DNA of 64,000 nucleotides from Dechloromonas hankyongensis (GTDB lineage Bacteria > Pseudomonadota > Gammaproteobacteria > Burkholderiales > Rhodocyclaceae), in contig NZ_JAKLTN010000001.1 in the NCBI RefSeq assembly GCF_022012295.1, positions 310,001 to 374,000 on the forward strand, given 5' to 3'. The notes below the pieces were generated by a model that worked only from the letters and a program-made list of their open reading frames with translations, ran no database searches and was not told the DNA's origin. A program made the translations under genes and the position numbers. This document shows, one piece after another, positions 36,974 to 48,759 of this stretch (its first letter is position 1; every line of letters begins with the position of its first letter).

Positions 36974-38074
36974 ATGGCGAGCGTGTCGGCCAACACCGTG
37001 CTGTGGCTGGCCTTCGCCGTCGCCTTCGTGTTCGGCGCCATCGGCCGCAAGACCTGTTTCTGCACCATGGGCGCGGTGTCCGACATCGTCAACATGGGCG
37101 ACTGGGGCCGCATGCGCATGTGGCTGCTGGCCATCGGCATCGCCATTCTGGGCGCCGGCTCCTTGCATGCAACCGGCCAGATCGACCTTGCCAAGTCCAT
37201 CTACCGCACGCCTAACTTCACCTGGCTGTCCTACCTGGTCGGCGGTTTCTGTTTCGGCATCGGCATGGTGCTGGCGTCGGGCTGTGGCTCGAAAACGCTG
37301 ATCCGCATCGGCGGTGGCAGCCTCAAATCGGTGGTGGTCTTCCTGACCCTGGGCCTCGTCGCCTATATGACCCTGCGCGGCATCTTCGGCGTCTTCCGGG
37401 TCAATGTGTTGGAAAAGGCAGCCATCTTCCTGCCTGACGGCCAGGACATCCCGGCTTTGCTGACCGGTGCCGGCCTGGCCCCGCAGACCGCCTTCTGGCT
37501 GGCCGTGCTCGGCATCGGCGGCGGCCTGACTGCTTTCTGCCTGGCCAACCGCGAATTCTGGACTTTCGACCGCCTGCTCGGCGGCCTCGGCACCGGCCTG
37601 CTGGTGGTTGCCGCCTGGTATGTCAGCGGCCACATCGGTTACGTCGCCGAGCATCCGGAAACCCTGGAAGAAGCCTTCATCGCCACCAACAGCGGGCGCA
37701 TGGAAGCGCTCTCCTTCGTCGCGCCGCTGGCCTATACGCTGGAATTGCTGATGCTGTGGTCGGACACCAGCCGCACGGTGAGTTTCGGCATCGCCACTGC
37801 GCTCGGCGTCGTGGCCGGCTCCTTCGTGTGGAGCATCGCGACCGGAAATTTCCGCTGGGAAGGCTTCGCCAGCGTCGAGGATACCGCCAGCCACTTGATC
37901 GGCGCCGCGCTGATGGGCTTCGGTGGCGTCGTCGCCATGGGCTGCACGGTCGGCCAGGGTATCTCCGGCTTCTCGACCCTGGCGTTGGGTTCCATCATCA
38001 CCTTCGCAGCGATCGTCGCCGGGGCCGCGGCCATGCTCAAATTTCAGTACTGGCGGCTGCTGCGCCAAGCCTGA
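36974..38074 (+). CDS. YeeE/YedE-family sulfur-compound transporter
   Basis: The 366-residue inner-membrane protein has about nine helices. It has the conserved Cys-bearing motifs of the thiosulfate-uptake family TsuA/YeeE: GRKTCFCTMGAVSDIVNMGD near the N-terminus, LASGCGSKTLIRIGGGSLKS, and MGCTVGQGISGFSTLALGS near the C-terminus. It should import thiosulfate or a related sulfur compound. It begins three bases after queC. Stand-alone TusA or rhodanese partners are not seen nearby. Confidence 0.88.
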   Translation: MASVSANTVLWLAFAVAFVFGAIGRKTCFCTMGAVSDIVNMGDWGRMRMWLLAIGIAILGAGSLHATGQIDLAKSIYRTPNFTWLSYLVGGFCFGIGMVLASGCGSKTLIRIGGGSLKSVVVFLTLGLVAYMTLRGIFGVFRVNVLEKAAIFLPDGQDIPALLTGAGLAPQTAFWLAVLGIGGGLTAFCLANREFWTFDRLLGGLGTGLLVVAAWYVSGHIGYVAEHPETLEEAFIATNSGRMEALSFVAPLAYTLELLMLWSDTSRTVSFGIATALGVVAGSFVWSIATGNFRWEGFASVEDTASHLIGAALMGFGGVVAMGCTVGQGISGFSTLALGSIITFAAIVAGAAAMLKFQYWRLLRQA

Positions 38075-38104
38075 GCGACCGGGCGACAGTCGGTCGGCGG
38101 GCGT

Positions 38105-38323
38105 TCAGGCGCCCTCGTTTTCCTTCAGTTTCTCGAGGACCAGCGGAAAGGCGCCGGAGCCGATCAGGGCGATGGCCGAGACGATGAAGGCCAATCCGGC
38201 CATCGGATCGTCGAGAACCGGGTGAATGGCGGCACCGAAGCCGGCGAGGCTGATTGCGCCGGGAATGGCGCACAGGATGCCGAGCCCGGAGAGGATCAGG
38301 AAGGAAGCGGGGTAGTGGCGCAT
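38105..38323 (-). CDS. Small two-helix membrane protein
   Basis: The 72-residue protein beginning MRHYPASFLILSGLGILC has two hydrophobic helices (about 8-30 and 45-62) and a short charged end (LEKLKENEGA). The ATG chosen gives a protein that starts close to the first helix; a longer frame begins 15 codons upstream. I do not recognise a family. It is convergent with the YeeE gene and divergent from selO. Confidence 0.6.
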   Translation of the reverse strand: MRHYPASFLILSGLGILCAIPGAISLAGFGAAIHPVLDDPMAGLAFIVSAIALIGSGAFPLVLEKLKENEGA

Positions 38324-38426
38324 GGCGACAGTGTAGCGCGTCAAGCTTAAGCTGCTTTTTACGGGCACGTTTTTTGTTGCGCCCTGTCGAAATGCTCACC
38401 TGTGATGCATAACCGACAAAGGCCCA

Positions 38427-39911
38427 ATGAACGCCCCCGAATCCCCGCTGCCGGAACTTCCTGTCTTCGACAACAGCTTTGCCGCCCTACCCGGCGCCTT
38501 CTACACCCGCCTGGCGCCGCACCCATTGCCTGAGCCCTATGTCGTTGCAGTCAGCAACGATGTCGCCGCCCTGCTCGGCCTGCCTGCGGAACTCTTGGAC
38601 AGCCCGCAATTCGCCGAGATTTTTGTCGGCAACCGCCTGCTGCCGGGCAGCGATCCGCTGGCCGCCGTCTATTCCGGCCACCAGTTCGGGGTCTGGGCCG
38701 GGCAACTCGGCGATGGCCGGGCGCACCTGCTCGGCGGCCTGCGCAACGAACTCGGCCACTGGGAAATCCAGCTCAAGGGCGCCGGGCGCACCCCGTATTC
38801 GCGCGGCGCCGACGGGCGAGCGGTCTTGCGCTCGTCGATCCGCGAATTCCTGTGTTCCGAGGCGATGGCTGGCCTCGGCATTCCGACGACGCGGGCCCTG
38901 TGCGTGATCGGTGCCGATCATCCGGTCTATCGCGAGGAAGTCGAGACCGCCGCCGTGGTGACCCGCGTCGCCCAGGGCTTCGTCCGTTTCGGCTCCTTCG
39001 AGCACTGGTCGTCGCGCGACCGGGATGTCGAACTCCGCCAGCTGGCCGACTACGTCATCGACACCTTCCGCCCGGAATGCCGAACCGCGGCCAACCCGTA
39101 CGACGCCCTGCTGCGCGACGTGTCCCGGCGTACCGGCGAACTGATCGCGCAGTGGATGGCGGTCGGCTTCATGCATGGCGTGATGAATACCGACAACATG
39201 TCCATCCTCGGCCTGACGCTCGACTACGGTCCCTTCGGTTTCATGGAAGCCTTCGACGCCGGCCACATCTGCAACCACTCCGACCATCGCGGCCGCTACA
39301 CCTATCGCAACCAGCCACATGTCGCGCAATGGAACCTGTATTGCCTGGCCGACGCGCTGCACAGCCTAGTCGGCGGCGCCTTGCCGGCGCGCCAGGCGAT
39401 CGATGAAACCTTCGGCGACGCCTTCGAGGCCAGCTTCGAGCGGCTGATGAGGGCCAAGCTCGGCCTGCGCGACGGGCAGCCGGACGACGAAACCTTCATC
39501 GGCGAAACCTTTGGCTTCCTGCAGCAGCACCGGCCCGATTTCACGCTGTTCTTCCGCACCCTGTCCGGCTTGTCGGGCACGGCGAATGCCAACGATGCCG
39601 CCCTGCGCGACATGTTTGTCGACCGCGCCGCCTGCGATGCCTGGCTGGAGAACTGGCGGGCACGCCTGGCCCGGACGCCGTGGGACGACGCCGAGCGGCA
39701 AGCCGCCATGCGCGCCGCCAACCCCAAGTACGTGCTGCGCAACTGGTTGGCCGAAGTCGCTATCCGCAAGGCGCGGAGCGGCGACTATACCGAGGTGCAG
39801 CGCCTGCTCGCCTGCCTGCGCCAGCCCTACGACGAACAGCCGGAATACGCCGCTTACGCCGCCCTGCCGCCGGACTGGGCGAACGGCCTGGAAGTCAGCT
39901 GTTCGAGCTGA
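38427..39911 (+). CDS. selO: Protein adenylyltransferase SelO
   Basis: The 494-residue YdiU/SelO pseudokinase transfers AMP to protein Ser/Thr/Tyr residues. The signatures are [24 protein letters not shown], the metal-binding [14 protein letters not shown] and [13 protein letters not shown]. Normal length and a standard start [11 protein letters not shown]. In other bacteria it protects redox enzymes under oxidative stress. The C-terminal Cys-Ser-Ser is where eukaryotic forms carry selenocysteine; here the last codons read SCSS. Its last 17 bases overlap the convergent YidD-like gene. Confidence 0.95.
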   Translation: MNAPESPLPELPVFDNSFAALPGAFYTRLAPHPLPEPYVVAVSNDVAALLGLPAELLDSPQFAEIFVGNRLLPGSDPLAAVYSGHQFGVWAGQLGDGRAHLLGGLRNELGHWEIQLKGAGRTPYSRGADGRAVLRSSIREFLCSEAMAGLGIPTTRALCVIGADHPVYREEVETAAVVTRVAQGFVRFGSFEHWSSRDRDVELRQLADYVIDTFRPECRTAANPYDALLRDVSRRTGELIAQWMAVGFMHGVMNTDNMSILGLTLDYGPFGFMEAFDAGHICNHSDHRGRYTYRNQPHVAQWNLYCLADALHSLVGGALPARQAIDETFGDAFEASFERLMRAKLGLRDGQPDDETFIGETFGFLQQHRPDFTLFFRTLSGLSGTANANDAALRDMFVDRAACDAWLENWRARLARTPWDDAERQAAMRAANPKYVLRNWLAEVAIRKARSGDYTEVQRLLACLRQPYDEQPEYAAYAALPPDWANGLEVSCSS

Positions 39912-40350
39912 CCCGACCGTCGTCCGCCACCCGCTCGTGAACCGCATCCTGGCCGGTAGCTGGCGGGATGTGGACATGCTGCTCGCCTTCCTTCCGTTTC
40001 TCCGACCCCGGCCAGTCCAGCCCGCAGTCGCAAGGCAGGTTGCCGGCCAGATCGCAGGCGGTGCCGGCATCCAGATCGCACGGCAGGTCGCAGGCACAAT
40101 CGCCGAAGCCGGCCTGCCTGCCCACGGCCAATCCGCGGCGTGAGTAGCGGCGATGGGCAATGCCGCAGTGACCGAGACGGACGCGGAGGGCGGCCAACCC
40201 GCGCCACAGACCGAGGCGCCGGATGGCGCGATAGCCGAGCTGGGAGCAGCTGGCCCGGCCAGTATGGTGGCGATAGGCGCAACAGTAGCCTTTGCGCGGC
40301 GAAAGGTGCCGCTGATAGAAGCGGATTGCGGCGAGGGCGAGTGCTTGCAT
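39895..40350 (-). CDS. YidD-like membrane protein insertion efficiency factor with Cys-rich tail
   Basis: The 151-residue protein has the YidD-type core [17 protein letters not shown] then [20 protein letters not shown] and [11 protein letters not shown]. It differs from classic YidD, which has CRF-PTCS, and belongs to a variant branch. Residues 85-109 add six Cys in 25 positions (CACDLPC, TACD, LPCDC), a possible metal-binding or disulfide-rich extension, then a hydrophilic tail. The ATG giving MQALALAA was chosen. It overlaps selO convergently. Confidence 0.75.
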   Translation of the reverse strand: MQALALAAIRFYQRHLSPRKGYCCAYRHHTGRASCSQLGYRAIRRLGLWRGLAALRVRLGHCGIAHRRYSRRGLAVGRQAGFGDCACDLPCDLDAGTACDLAGNLPCDCGLDWPGSEKRKEGEQHVHIPPATGQDAVHERVADDGRVSSNS

Positions 40351-40417
40351 GGCCTGACTTTCCGGGAAAAGCGGGCAAAGCGAACCCGGCAATTCGCCGA
40401 TTGACCGAATTCCGGGC

Positions 40418-40451
40418 GAAAAAAAGCCGGCGGATGTTTGCCGCCGGCTTT
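40418..40451 (-). terminator. Intrinsic terminator after the Tim44-like gene
   Basis: An 11-bp perfect stem AAAGCCGGCGG / CCGCCGGCTTT with a 7-base loop is followed on the minus strand by seven T residues. It lies 22 bases after the stop of the Tim44-like gene. Confidence 0.85.
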
Positions 40452-40472
40452 CGATAGTTTGCGCTAGTGCGC

Positions 40473-41345
40473 TTACTGGACTTGCTGGATACCGGCCAGC
40501 ACCCAGCCGCGGCTGTTGTCTGTCGGCTTGGTCATGTGCCAGATTTCGTCGAACGGGGCGGCCGCCGCATCCTTCTCCTCGCGAATCAGGCCGTTGAAGC
40601 GGACGCTGACGATGTAGCGATTGGTTTCCTCGGCGACGTCGAGCACTTCGGCGTTGAGCTGGACGACGTCGGTTTCCTGCTTGGCGTTGCCACGCTCGGC
40701 CATGCCCATCTTGATCTCGGCGAACATTTCCGGCGACGTGAATTCGCGGATGTCGTCCAGATTGCCGGCGTCGTTGGAAGCCTGCAGACGGATGAAATTG
40801 ACCTTGGCGTTGCGGACAAAGCCTTCGACATCGAAACCGGCCGGGATGTTGGCAGCGGTCGAGGCGGCAGCGGAACCACCGGCCGGCGTGAAGTCTTGTT
40901 GGGCGTTGCCGCCATACGGCGCACCGGCCCCGGCGTACTGCATGCCGTTACCCTGCGCTGCCGCCTTCTTGCGCATGAAGAAACCGATCACGCCGATGAC
41001 GACCATGGCGAGCAGAGCCATCATCATGAAATTGGCCAGTTCGGCGCCGAAGCCGAAGTGCGAAGCCAGCGCGGCGAGGCCGATACCGGCGGCCAGGCCG
41101 GCGAGCGGGCCCATCCACGAACGCTTGGGCTGCGCAGCGGGCTGACCGGCAGCCGCCGGAGCGGGCGCCGCCTGTTGTTGCGGCGTCTGGGCCGGGGTGG
41201 CCTGACGCGTCGTGTTGCTCGGCGCTACCGACTGGCGCTGCATGCCCGACGAGGTGCCGCCGCCCAGGCGCTTGGCCTCGGCATCGTTGATATGCAGGGT
41301 AAGACCGAGCACCAGCGCCGCGGCCATCATCATGAAGTTTTTCAT
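40473..41345 (-). CDS. Tim44-like domain membrane protein
   Basis: The 290-residue protein has a signal-like N-terminus, a Gln/Pro/Ala-rich linker (residues 40-75) and two membrane helices at about 80-100 and 105-125. The C-terminal Tim44-like domain covers about 165-290 (FDVEGFVRNAKVNFIRLQASND and REFTSPEMFAEIKMGM). Bacterial Tim44-like proteins have an unclear role, possibly at the inner membrane. It ends with a good terminator and is a single-gene unit. The AT-rich 100 bases upstream (41346-41448) probably hold its promoter. Confidence 0.88.
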   Translation of the reverse strand: MKNFMMMAAALVLGLTLHINDAEAKRLGGGTSSGMQRQSVAPSNTTRQATPAQTPQQQAAPAPAAAGQPAAQPKRSWMGPLAGLAAGIGLAALASHFGFGAELANFMMMALLAMVVIGVIGFFMRKKAAAQGNGMQYAGAGAPYGGNAQQDFTPAGGSAAASTAANIPAGFDVEGFVRNAKVNFIRLQASNDAGNLDDIREFTSPEMFAEIKMGMAERGNAKQETDVVQLNAEVLDVAEETNRYIVSVRFNGLIREEKDAAAAPFDEIWHMTKPTDNSRGWVLAGIQQVQ

Positions 41346-41448
41346 CCTTTGTCTCCTATCTGTGGGAATCGACCGGCGTAGTGTAACCGCAGTCCACGAT
41401 CAAAATTAACAGGCATATCAGTTGTTATTCTTCGGTATTTTCGAAGAA

Positions 41449-42726
41449 TCAGCCGAGCAAGCCGGCGACGGCAAGCGGATTGGACGGGAAGTAAAAGTGG
41501 ACATAGGAAGCGGTCAGCCGGTTCCGCCGGAAGATCGCCTCGCCGTCGCGCCCATCGGCCGTTTGTGCCCGGGCCAACGGTTGCAGCGGCGACTCGCTTT
41601 TCGAGTAATGAAAGGTGTGGCCGAACAGCCGGCCCTCGGGCAGGTCGACGAACTGCGTACCGAGCGCTGCCAGGCGCTGCTGCATGACCGAGCGGCCGGG
41701 CAGCAGGCCGCCGAAGCGATGGGCGGTACCGGCCTTGTCCACCACCTCGTCGAACAGGCTCATCATGCCGCCGCACTCGGCGAGCAGCGGCTTGCCGGCA
41801 TCAACGTGGGCGTGCAACTGCTGCCACAGCGCACGGTTGTCGCCGATCACCGCGGCATGCAGTTCCGGATAGCCGCCCGGCAGCCATACCGCATCGCACG
41901 CCGGCAGCGCATCGCCGGCGACCGGCGAGAAGAAGGCGAGGTCGGCGCCGAGACGGCGCAGGGCGTCGACATTGGCCGGGTAGATGAAGCCGTAGGCGGC
42001 ATCGTGGGCGATGGCCACCGTTTTGCCAGCGAGCAGCGGCGCCACGGACGGCGCGTCAGCGGCGGGGAAATCGACCGCCGCCGGCAGATCGACGCTGGCG
42101 CTGGCGGCCAGCGCATCGGCCAGCTTGTCGAGGCGTGCGCCGAGATCGTCGATTTCCGCCGCCTGCAGCAAACCGAGGTGGCGCTCAGGCAGGCTGTCGT
42201 CGCTTTTGGGCAGGGCGCCGAACCAACCCATGCCGGCCGGCAGGCTGTCCTTCAGCATGTCGGCGTGGCGCGGGCTGCCGACCCGGTTGGCCAACACACC
42301 AGCGAAGGGCAGGCCGGGCCGGTAGCTGGCTAGACCATGGGCGACGGCGCCAAAGGTCTGCGCCATCTTGCCGGCATCGATCAGGGCCATGACCGGAATG
42401 GCGAAACGCTCGGCGATGTCGGCCGCCGACGGCTGGCCGTCGAACAGGCCCATGACGCCTTCGATCAGGATCAGGTCGGAATCAGCCGATGCCTGCGCCA
42501 GCCGCCAGCGGGCGTCGGCCTCGCCACACATGCCGAGGTCGAGGTTCTGGCAGGGGCGCCCCGAGGCGAAGGCGTGGATTTGCGGATCGAGAAAATCCGG
42601 GCCGCATTTGAAGACGGTGACCCGGCGGCCCTGGCGGGCATGCAGGCGGGCCAAAGCTGCGGTAATGGTTGTCTTGCCCTGGCCAGAGGCCGGGGCAGCA
42701 ATGAGTAAAGCGGGGCAGTGGGGCAT
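41449..42726 (-). CDS. cobB: Cobyrinic acid a,c-diamide synthase
   Basis: The 425-residue glutamine-dependent enzyme amidates cobyrinate in cobalamin synthesis. Residues 1-200 form the ATP-binding domain (P-loop APASGQGKTTITAAL). A class-I glutaminase domain forms the C-terminal half, with the nucleophile Cys in LLAECGGMMSLFDEV and the GGYPELHA motif. The start MPHCPALLIAAP was chosen because the longer frame upstream has no support. No other cobalamin gene is nearby and I see no cobalamin riboswitch in its leader. It is divergent from mnmG. Confidence 0.93.
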   Translation of the reverse strand: MPHCPALLIAAPASGQGKTTITAALARLHARQGRRVTVFKCGPDFLDPQIHAFASGRPCQNLDLGMCGEADARWRLAQASADSDLILIEGVMGLFDGQPSAADIAERFAIPVMALIDAGKMAQTFGAVAHGLASYRPGLPFAGVLANRVGSPRHADMLKDSLPAGMGWFGALPKSDDSLPERHLGLLQAAEIDDLGARLDKLADALAASASVDLPAAVDFPAADAPSVAPLLAGKTVAIAHDAAYGFIYPANVDALRRLGADLAFFSPVAGDALPACDAVWLPGGYPELHAAVIGDNRALWQQLHAHVDAGKPLLAECGGMMSLFDEVVDKAGTAHRFGGLLPGRSVMQQRLAALGTQFVDLPEGRLFGHTFHYSKSESPLQPLARAQTADGRDGEAIFRRNRLTASYVHFYFPSNPLAVAGLLG

Positions 42727-42993
42727 GGCGGTCACGACTTGTTGCGGCCAAAGCAGGGCTACTTCGCTTCGGTCTTTGTGGATAAGGCATGCACTTTCAG
42801 GGCGGAACGCTATCAGACCTGAAGAACACCCGGCTATGCGGGCCGTCAGGATAGCAGTATTGCCCGGCGGCGACGTGCGGTGGGGTGGCGCCAGGCTGTT
42901 CACGGCATGCCAGAGACAGCGCAAACCTGTGATTTTTCAGCGACCTGACGTAAAATCCGCGGTCCGCTACTGCGCTGCAACAAAGCCACTTCC

Positions 42994-44880
42994 ATGCTCT
43001 ATCCCACCCGTTTCGATGTCATCGTCGTCGGCGGCGGTCACGCCGGCACCGAGGCTGCGCTTGCCGCAGCGCGGGCGGGTGCAAACACGCTGTTGCTGAC
43101 ACACAACCTCGACACCCTGGGGGCGATGAGCTGCAACCCATCGATCGGCGGCATCGGCAAGGGCCATCTGGTGCGCGAGGTCGATGCGCTGGGCGGCGCC
43201 ATGGCGGCGGCGACCGACGAATCGGGCATCCAGTTCCGCATCCTCAACGCCTCGAAAGGCCCGGCCGTTCGCGCCACCCGCGCCCAGGCCGACCGCGTGC
43301 TGTACAAGCAGGCCATCCGCATGCGGCTGGAAAACCAGCCCAAGCTGACCATTTTCGCCCAGGCCTGCGACGACCTGATCGTCGAAGGCGACAAGGTCTG
43401 CGGCGCGGTGACCCAGCTCGGCATCCGCTTCATGGCCGACGCCGTGGTGCTGACCGCTGGCACCTTCCTGAACGGCAAGATCCACGTCGGGCTGGAAAAC
43501 TACACCGGTGGCCGCATGGGCGATCCACCCTCGGTATCGCTGGCCGCCCGCCTGAAGGAACTGAACCTGCCGCAGGGCCGCCTGAAAACCGGCACGCCGC
43601 CGCGCTTGGACGGCAAGACCATCGATTTCTCAGTCATGGAAGAGCAGCACTCGGACGACCCGCTGCCGGTGTTCTCCTTCCTCGGCAACGCCGCCCAGCA
43701 CCCGAAGCAGCTGCCGTGCTGGATCACCGAAACCAACGAGCGCACGCACGACATCATCCGCAGCGGGCTGGACCGTTCGCCGATGTACACCGGCGTCATC
43801 GAAGGCGTCGGTCCGCGCTACTGCCCGTCGATCGAAGACAAGATCCACCGTTTCGCCAACAAGAACCAGCACAACGTCTTCCTCGAACCGGAAGGCCTGA
43901 CCACGCATGAGATTTACCCGAACGGCGTGTCCACCAGCCTGCCCTTCGACATCCAGCTGGCGCTGGTGCGCTCCATCCGCGGCATGGAAAACGTGCACAT
44001 CCTGCGCCCCGGCTACGCCATCGAATACGACTTCTACGACCCCCGTGGCCTGAAGGACACGCTGGAGACCAAGGCCATCCACGGCCTGTTCTTCGCCGGC
44101 CAGATCAACGGCACCACCGGTTACGAGGAAGCCGCCGCCCAGGGTCTGCTCGCCGGCATCAACGCCGTGCGCTACGTGCGCGGCGAGGGCGGCTGGTGCC
44201 CGAAGCGCAACGAGGCCTACCTCGGCGTGCTGGTCGACGACCTGATCACGCGCGGCGTCGCCGATCCCTACCGGATGTTCACCAGCCGCGCCGAATACCG
44301 CCTCTCCCTGCGCGAAGACAACGCCGACCTGCGTCTGACCGAACAGGGCCGCCAACTTGGCCTAGTCGACGATGCCCACTGGGATGCCTTCTGCCGCAAG
44401 CGCGACGCCATCGCCGGCGAACAGGAACGCCTGAAATCGACCTGGGTCAATCCCAAGATCACCCCGGCCGAAGACTGCATCCGCGTGCTGGGCAAGGCCA
44501 TCGAGCACGAATACAACCTGTTCGAACTGCTCCGCCGCCCGGAAGTGTCGTACGCCCAGTTGCTCACCCTGCCCGGCGCCGGCGAGGCGCAAAACGATCC
44601 GCTGGTCGTCGAGCAACTGGAAATCTCCGCCAAGTACCAGGGCTACATCGACCGCCAGGCTGAGGAAGTCGCCAAGTCGGCCAGCTACGAGAACACCGTG
44701 CTGCCGGCCGATCTCGACTACGGCAGCGTCGCCGGCCTGTCCAACGAGGTCAAGCAGAAACTGACCCAGCACAAGCCGCAGACCATAGGCCAGGCGTCGC
44801 GCATCCAGGGCATCACGCCGGCCGCCATTTCGCTGCTGCTGATCCACCTGAAGCGCTACAACCTGTGGTCTGCCGCATGA
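42994..44880 (+). CDS. mnmG: tRNA uridine-5-carboxymethylaminomethyl modification enzyme MnmG
   Basis: The 628-residue FAD protein has the dinucleotide motif [10 protein letters not shown] at 13-22, then [20 protein letters not shown] and the C-terminal [19 protein letters not shown]. With MnmE it modifies the wobble uridine of certain tRNAs. Full length for GidA. It is the first gene of the mnmG-rsmG-parA-parB block; a TAAAAT at about 42952 is a candidate -10 element. Confidence 0.98.
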   Translation: MLYPTRFDVIVVGGGHAGTEAALAAARAGANTLLLTHNLDTLGAMSCNPSIGGIGKGHLVREVDALGGAMAAATDESGIQFRILNASKGPAVRATRAQADRVLYKQAIRMRLENQPKLTIFAQACDDLIVEGDKVCGAVTQLGIRFMADAVVLTAGTFLNGKIHVGLENYTGGRMGDPPSVSLAARLKELNLPQGRLKTGTPPRLDGKTIDFSVMEEQHSDDPLPVFSFLGNAAQHPKQLPCWITETNERTHDIIRSGLDRSPMYTGVIEGVGPRYCPSIEDKIHRFANKNQHNVFLEPEGLTTHEIYPNGVSTSLPFDIQLALVRSIRGMENVHILRPGYAIEYDFYDPRGLKDTLETKAIHGLFFAGQINGTTGYEEAAAQGLLAGINAVRYVRGEGGWCPKRNEAYLGVLVDDLITRGVADPYRMFTSRAEYRLSLREDNADLRLTEQGRQLGLVDDAHWDAFCRKRDAIAGEQERLKSTWVNPKITPAEDCIRVLGKAIEHEYNLFELLRRPEVSYAQLLTLPGAGEAQNDPLVVEQLEISAKYQGYIDRQAEEVAKSASYENTVLPADLDYGSVAGLSNEVKQKLTQHKPQTIGQASRIQGITPAAISLLLIHLKRYNLWSAA

Positions 44881-45494
44881 GCCAGGACGCCCTCGCCGCC
44901 GGCCTCGCCGACCTCGGAATCGAGTTGCCCGCCGCGGCGCAGCACAAGCTGCTCGCCTTCCGCGACCTGCTGCTCAAGTGGAACAAGACCTACAACCTGA
45001 CCGCCCTGCGCGATCCGGCCCAGGCCGTCTCGCACCACCTGCTCGACTCGCTGGCCATCCTGCCGCACGTCGGTGATGGCCCGCTGCTCGACGTCGGCAG
45101 CGGCGGCGGCCTGCCCGGCATTCCGCTGGCTATCGCCAAGCCCGAACTGTCCGTCAGCATGGTCGATACCGTGCAGAAAAAAGCCACCTTCCTGCAGCAG
45201 GCGGCCATCGAGCTGGGCCTGAAAAACGTCACGGCCCATCATGCCCGCGTCGAGGAAATGAGCGGCCAGTACGCCCAGATCAGCTCGCGCGCCTTCGCCG
45301 AAATCGGCTTGTTCGTCAGCCTGACCCGCCATCTGCTGGCGCCCGGCGGCCGCTGGCTGGCCATGAAGGGCATTCGACCGGACGAAGAAATCGCTGCCCT
45401 GCCGGCCGACGTCAGCGTGGAATCCGTCATTCCGCTGCACGTTCCCTGCCTCGACGCCGAAAGACATCTCATCATCCTGAAAGCGGGCTCATGA
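44877..45494 (+). CDS. rsmG: 16S rRNA (guanine-527-N7)-methyltransferase RsmG
   Basis: The 205-residue Rossmann methyltransferase has its SAM motif [17 protein letters not shown]. The block [20 protein letters not shown] is the GidB signature. The ATG overlaps the mnmG stop (ATGA). The four-base overlap with parA follows. Standard length. Confidence 0.97.
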   Translation: MSQDALAAGLADLGIELPAAAQHKLLAFRDLLLKWNKTYNLTALRDPAQAVSHHLLDSLAILPHVGDGPLLDVGSGGGLPGIPLAIAKPELSVSMVDTVQKKATFLQQAAIELGLKNVTAHHARVEEMSGQYAQISSRAFAEIGLFVSLTRHLLAPGGRWLAMKGIRPDEEIAALPADVSVESVIPLHVPCLDAERHLIILKAGS

Positions 45495-46252
45495 AAGTAC
45501 TCGCCATTACCAACCAGAAAGGCGGTGTCGGCAAGACCACGACAGCCGTCAATCTCGCCGCCTCGCTGGGTGCCGAAGGCAAGCGCGTCCTGCTCATCGA
45601 CATGGACCCGCAGGGCAACGCCACGACCGGCGCCGGGATCACCAAGAAGGAAGCGCTGCCCACCGTCTACCAGTTGCTGATCGGTGCCGCGACGCTGGTC
45701 GAAGTCTGCATCAACACCGATTTCGCCTTCGACGTGCTGCCCGCCAACCGCGAACTGGCCGGCGCCGAGGTCGAGCTGATCGAACTGGACAAGCGCGAAT
45801 ATCGCCTCAAGCAGGCCCTGCAGCAGAATCACGCCGAGTACGACTTCGTCCTCATCGACTGTCCGCCGGCACTCAACATGCTCACCGTCAATGCGCTGGT
45901 CGCCGCCGATTCGGTGTTGATCCCGATGCAGTGCGAGTACTACGCGCTTGAAGGCCTGTCCGACTTGGTCGAGACCTTGCGCAAGGTGCGCCATCACCTC
46001 AATTCGCGCCTCGAAATCGAGGGCCTGCTGCGCACCATGTACAACGGCCAGAGCACGCTGACCCAGCAGGTCTCGAACGAACTGGAAAGCCACTTCGGCG
46101 ACAAGGTCTACCAGACCATCGTGCCGCGCAATGTCCGCCTGGCCGAAGCCCCGTCCTACGGCAAGCCCGTAATCGCCTTCGACAAGAACTCGAGGGGCGC
46201 CCAGGCCTACAGCGCCCTCGCCAAGGAAATTCTCGAAAGGAGCGCCGCATGA
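45491..46252 (+). CDS. parA: Chromosome partitioning ATPase ParA (Soj)
   Basis: The 253-residue deviant-Walker ATPase begins [23 protein letters not shown], with the KGGVGKTT P-loop at residues 10-17. The [13 protein letters not shown] and [15 protein letters not shown] blocks are diagnostic of chromosomal ParA. It segregates the origin region together with ParB. It overlaps both rsmG and parB by four bases. Confidence 0.97.
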   Translation: MKVLAITNQKGGVGKTTTAVNLAASLGAEGKRVLLIDMDPQGNATTGAGITKKEALPTVYQLLIGAATLVEVCINTDFAFDVLPANRELAGAEVELIELDKREYRLKQALQQNHAEYDFVLIDCPPALNMLTVNALVAADSVLIPMQCEYYALEGLSDLVETLRKVRHHLNSRLEIEGLLRTMYNGQSTLTQQVSNELESHFGDKVYQTIVPRNVRLAEAPSYGKPVIAFDKNSRGAQAYSALAKEILERSAA

Positions 46253-47103
46253 TCAAGATGAAAGGACTCGGCCGCGGCCTCGACGCCCTGCTCGCCGGCA
46301 GCGACGCCAAGGCCGACGACGAACTGCGCAACCTGCCGGTCGAACGCCTGAAGCCCGGCAAGTACCAGCCGCGCACCCACATGGATCAGGAATCCCTGGC
46401 CGAGCTCGCTGCCTCGATCAAGGCCCAGGGCGTCATGCAACCCATCCTCGTCCGTGCCGTCAGCGGCACGCCGGGCGCCGAGCGCTACGAAATCGTCGCC
46501 GGCGAACGTCGCTGGCGCGCCGCACAGCTGGCCGGCCTCGCCGAAGTGCCGGTCCTCGTGCGCAGCATTCCGGACGAGCAGGCGTTGGCCATGGCGCTGA
46601 TCGAGAATATCCAGCGCGAGAACCTCAATCCGCTCGAGGAAGCCCAAGGCCTGCAGCGCCTGATCGACGAATTCGGCCTGACCCACCAGCAGGCCGCCGA
46701 TGCCGTCGGCCGCTCGCGCCCCGCTGCCAGCAACCTGCTGCGCCTGTTGCAGCTGAGCGCCCCGGTCCAGGAACTGTTGATGACAGGCAAGCTGGACATG
46801 GGCCACGCCCGCGCCCTGCTGCCGCTCAACGGCGCCCAGCAGGTCGCCATCGCCCAGCGCATCGTTCAGCATGGCCTGTCGGTACGCGAGGCCGAGCGCC
46901 TCGTCCAGCAGATCACCAACCCGCCGAAAAAACCGGCGGCCAAGCCGGTCGACCGCGATCTGCTGCGCCTGCAGGAAGAACTCGCCGACGGCCTCGGGGC
47001 CAATGTCCTGATCAGCACCAACAAGAAGGGGGCCGGCAAGGTGACCATCGAATTCGGCAGCCTGGAACAGCTCGACGGCCTGATTTCCCGGTTCACCGTT
47101 TAA
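46249..47103 (+). CDS. parB: Chromosome partitioning protein ParB (Spo0J)
   Basis: The 284-residue protein begins [17 protein letters not shown]. It has the CTP-binding ParB box (YEIVAGERRWRAAQLAGL), a central helix-turn-helix (THQQAADAVGRSRPAASNLL) that binds parS, and a C-terminal dimerisation domain (GKVTIEFGSLEQLDGLI). It loads at parS sites near the origin. I did not find a recognisable parS in this window by eye. Confidence 0.97.
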   Translation: MIKMKGLGRGLDALLAGSDAKADDELRNLPVERLKPGKYQPRTHMDQESLAELAASIKAQGVMQPILVRAVSGTPGAERYEIVAGERRWRAAQLAGLAEVPVLVRSIPDEQALAMALIENIQRENLNPLEEAQGLQRLIDEFGLTHQQAADAVGRSRPAASNLLRLLQLSAPVQELLMTGKLDMGHARALLPLNGAQQVAIAQRIVQHGLSVREAERLVQQITNPPKKPAAKPVDRDLLRLQEELADGLGANVLISTNKKGAGKVTIEFGSLEQLDGLISRFTV

Positions 47104-47167
47104 TTGATTCCACTAATCACAACCACCTGTCTTTACGGGAAAACCCTTAATTTGTGCGCCGCAGAAA

Positions 47168-47196
47168 TTGACTCTTATGTAAGACTTGGTTACACT
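47168..47196 (+). promoter_or_regulatory. Sigma-70 promoter of the atp operon
   Basis: TTGACT and TACACT are separated by 17 bases, close to the consensus. The -10 box ends 26 bases upstream of the atpI start codon, and the DNA around it is AT-richer than usual here. It stands in the only long gap between parB and the ATP synthase genes. Confidence 0.75.
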
Positions 47197-47222
47197 CTCG
47201 GGGTTTTTGATCGAGGTATTCC

Positions 47223-48393
<1,171 letters not shown>

Positions 48394-48452
48394 GTAGTTT
48401 TTGTTTTTCCGTAGTTTTTAACTTTAACCCTGCAATAAACCTACCCTACTGA

Positions 48453-48722
<270 letters not shown>

Positions 48723-48759
48723 TAATCTCGCCTGAAACTCTCATAACCAGGAGGTTGGC

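Noticed and set aside
38105-38368. Longer 87-residue start of the small membrane protein
   Set aside because: The extra 15 residues are a polar N-terminus with no ribosome-binding site. The internal ATG directly precedes the first membrane helix.
41422-42333. 303-codon plus-strand open frame opposite cobB
   Set aside because: Antisense shadow; cobB motifs on the other strand are complete and this frame has no family features.
42727-42993. Possible cobalamin riboswitch upstream of cobB
   Set aside because: No GCCACTG-type B12 box or recognisable core was found in the leader on the minus strand.
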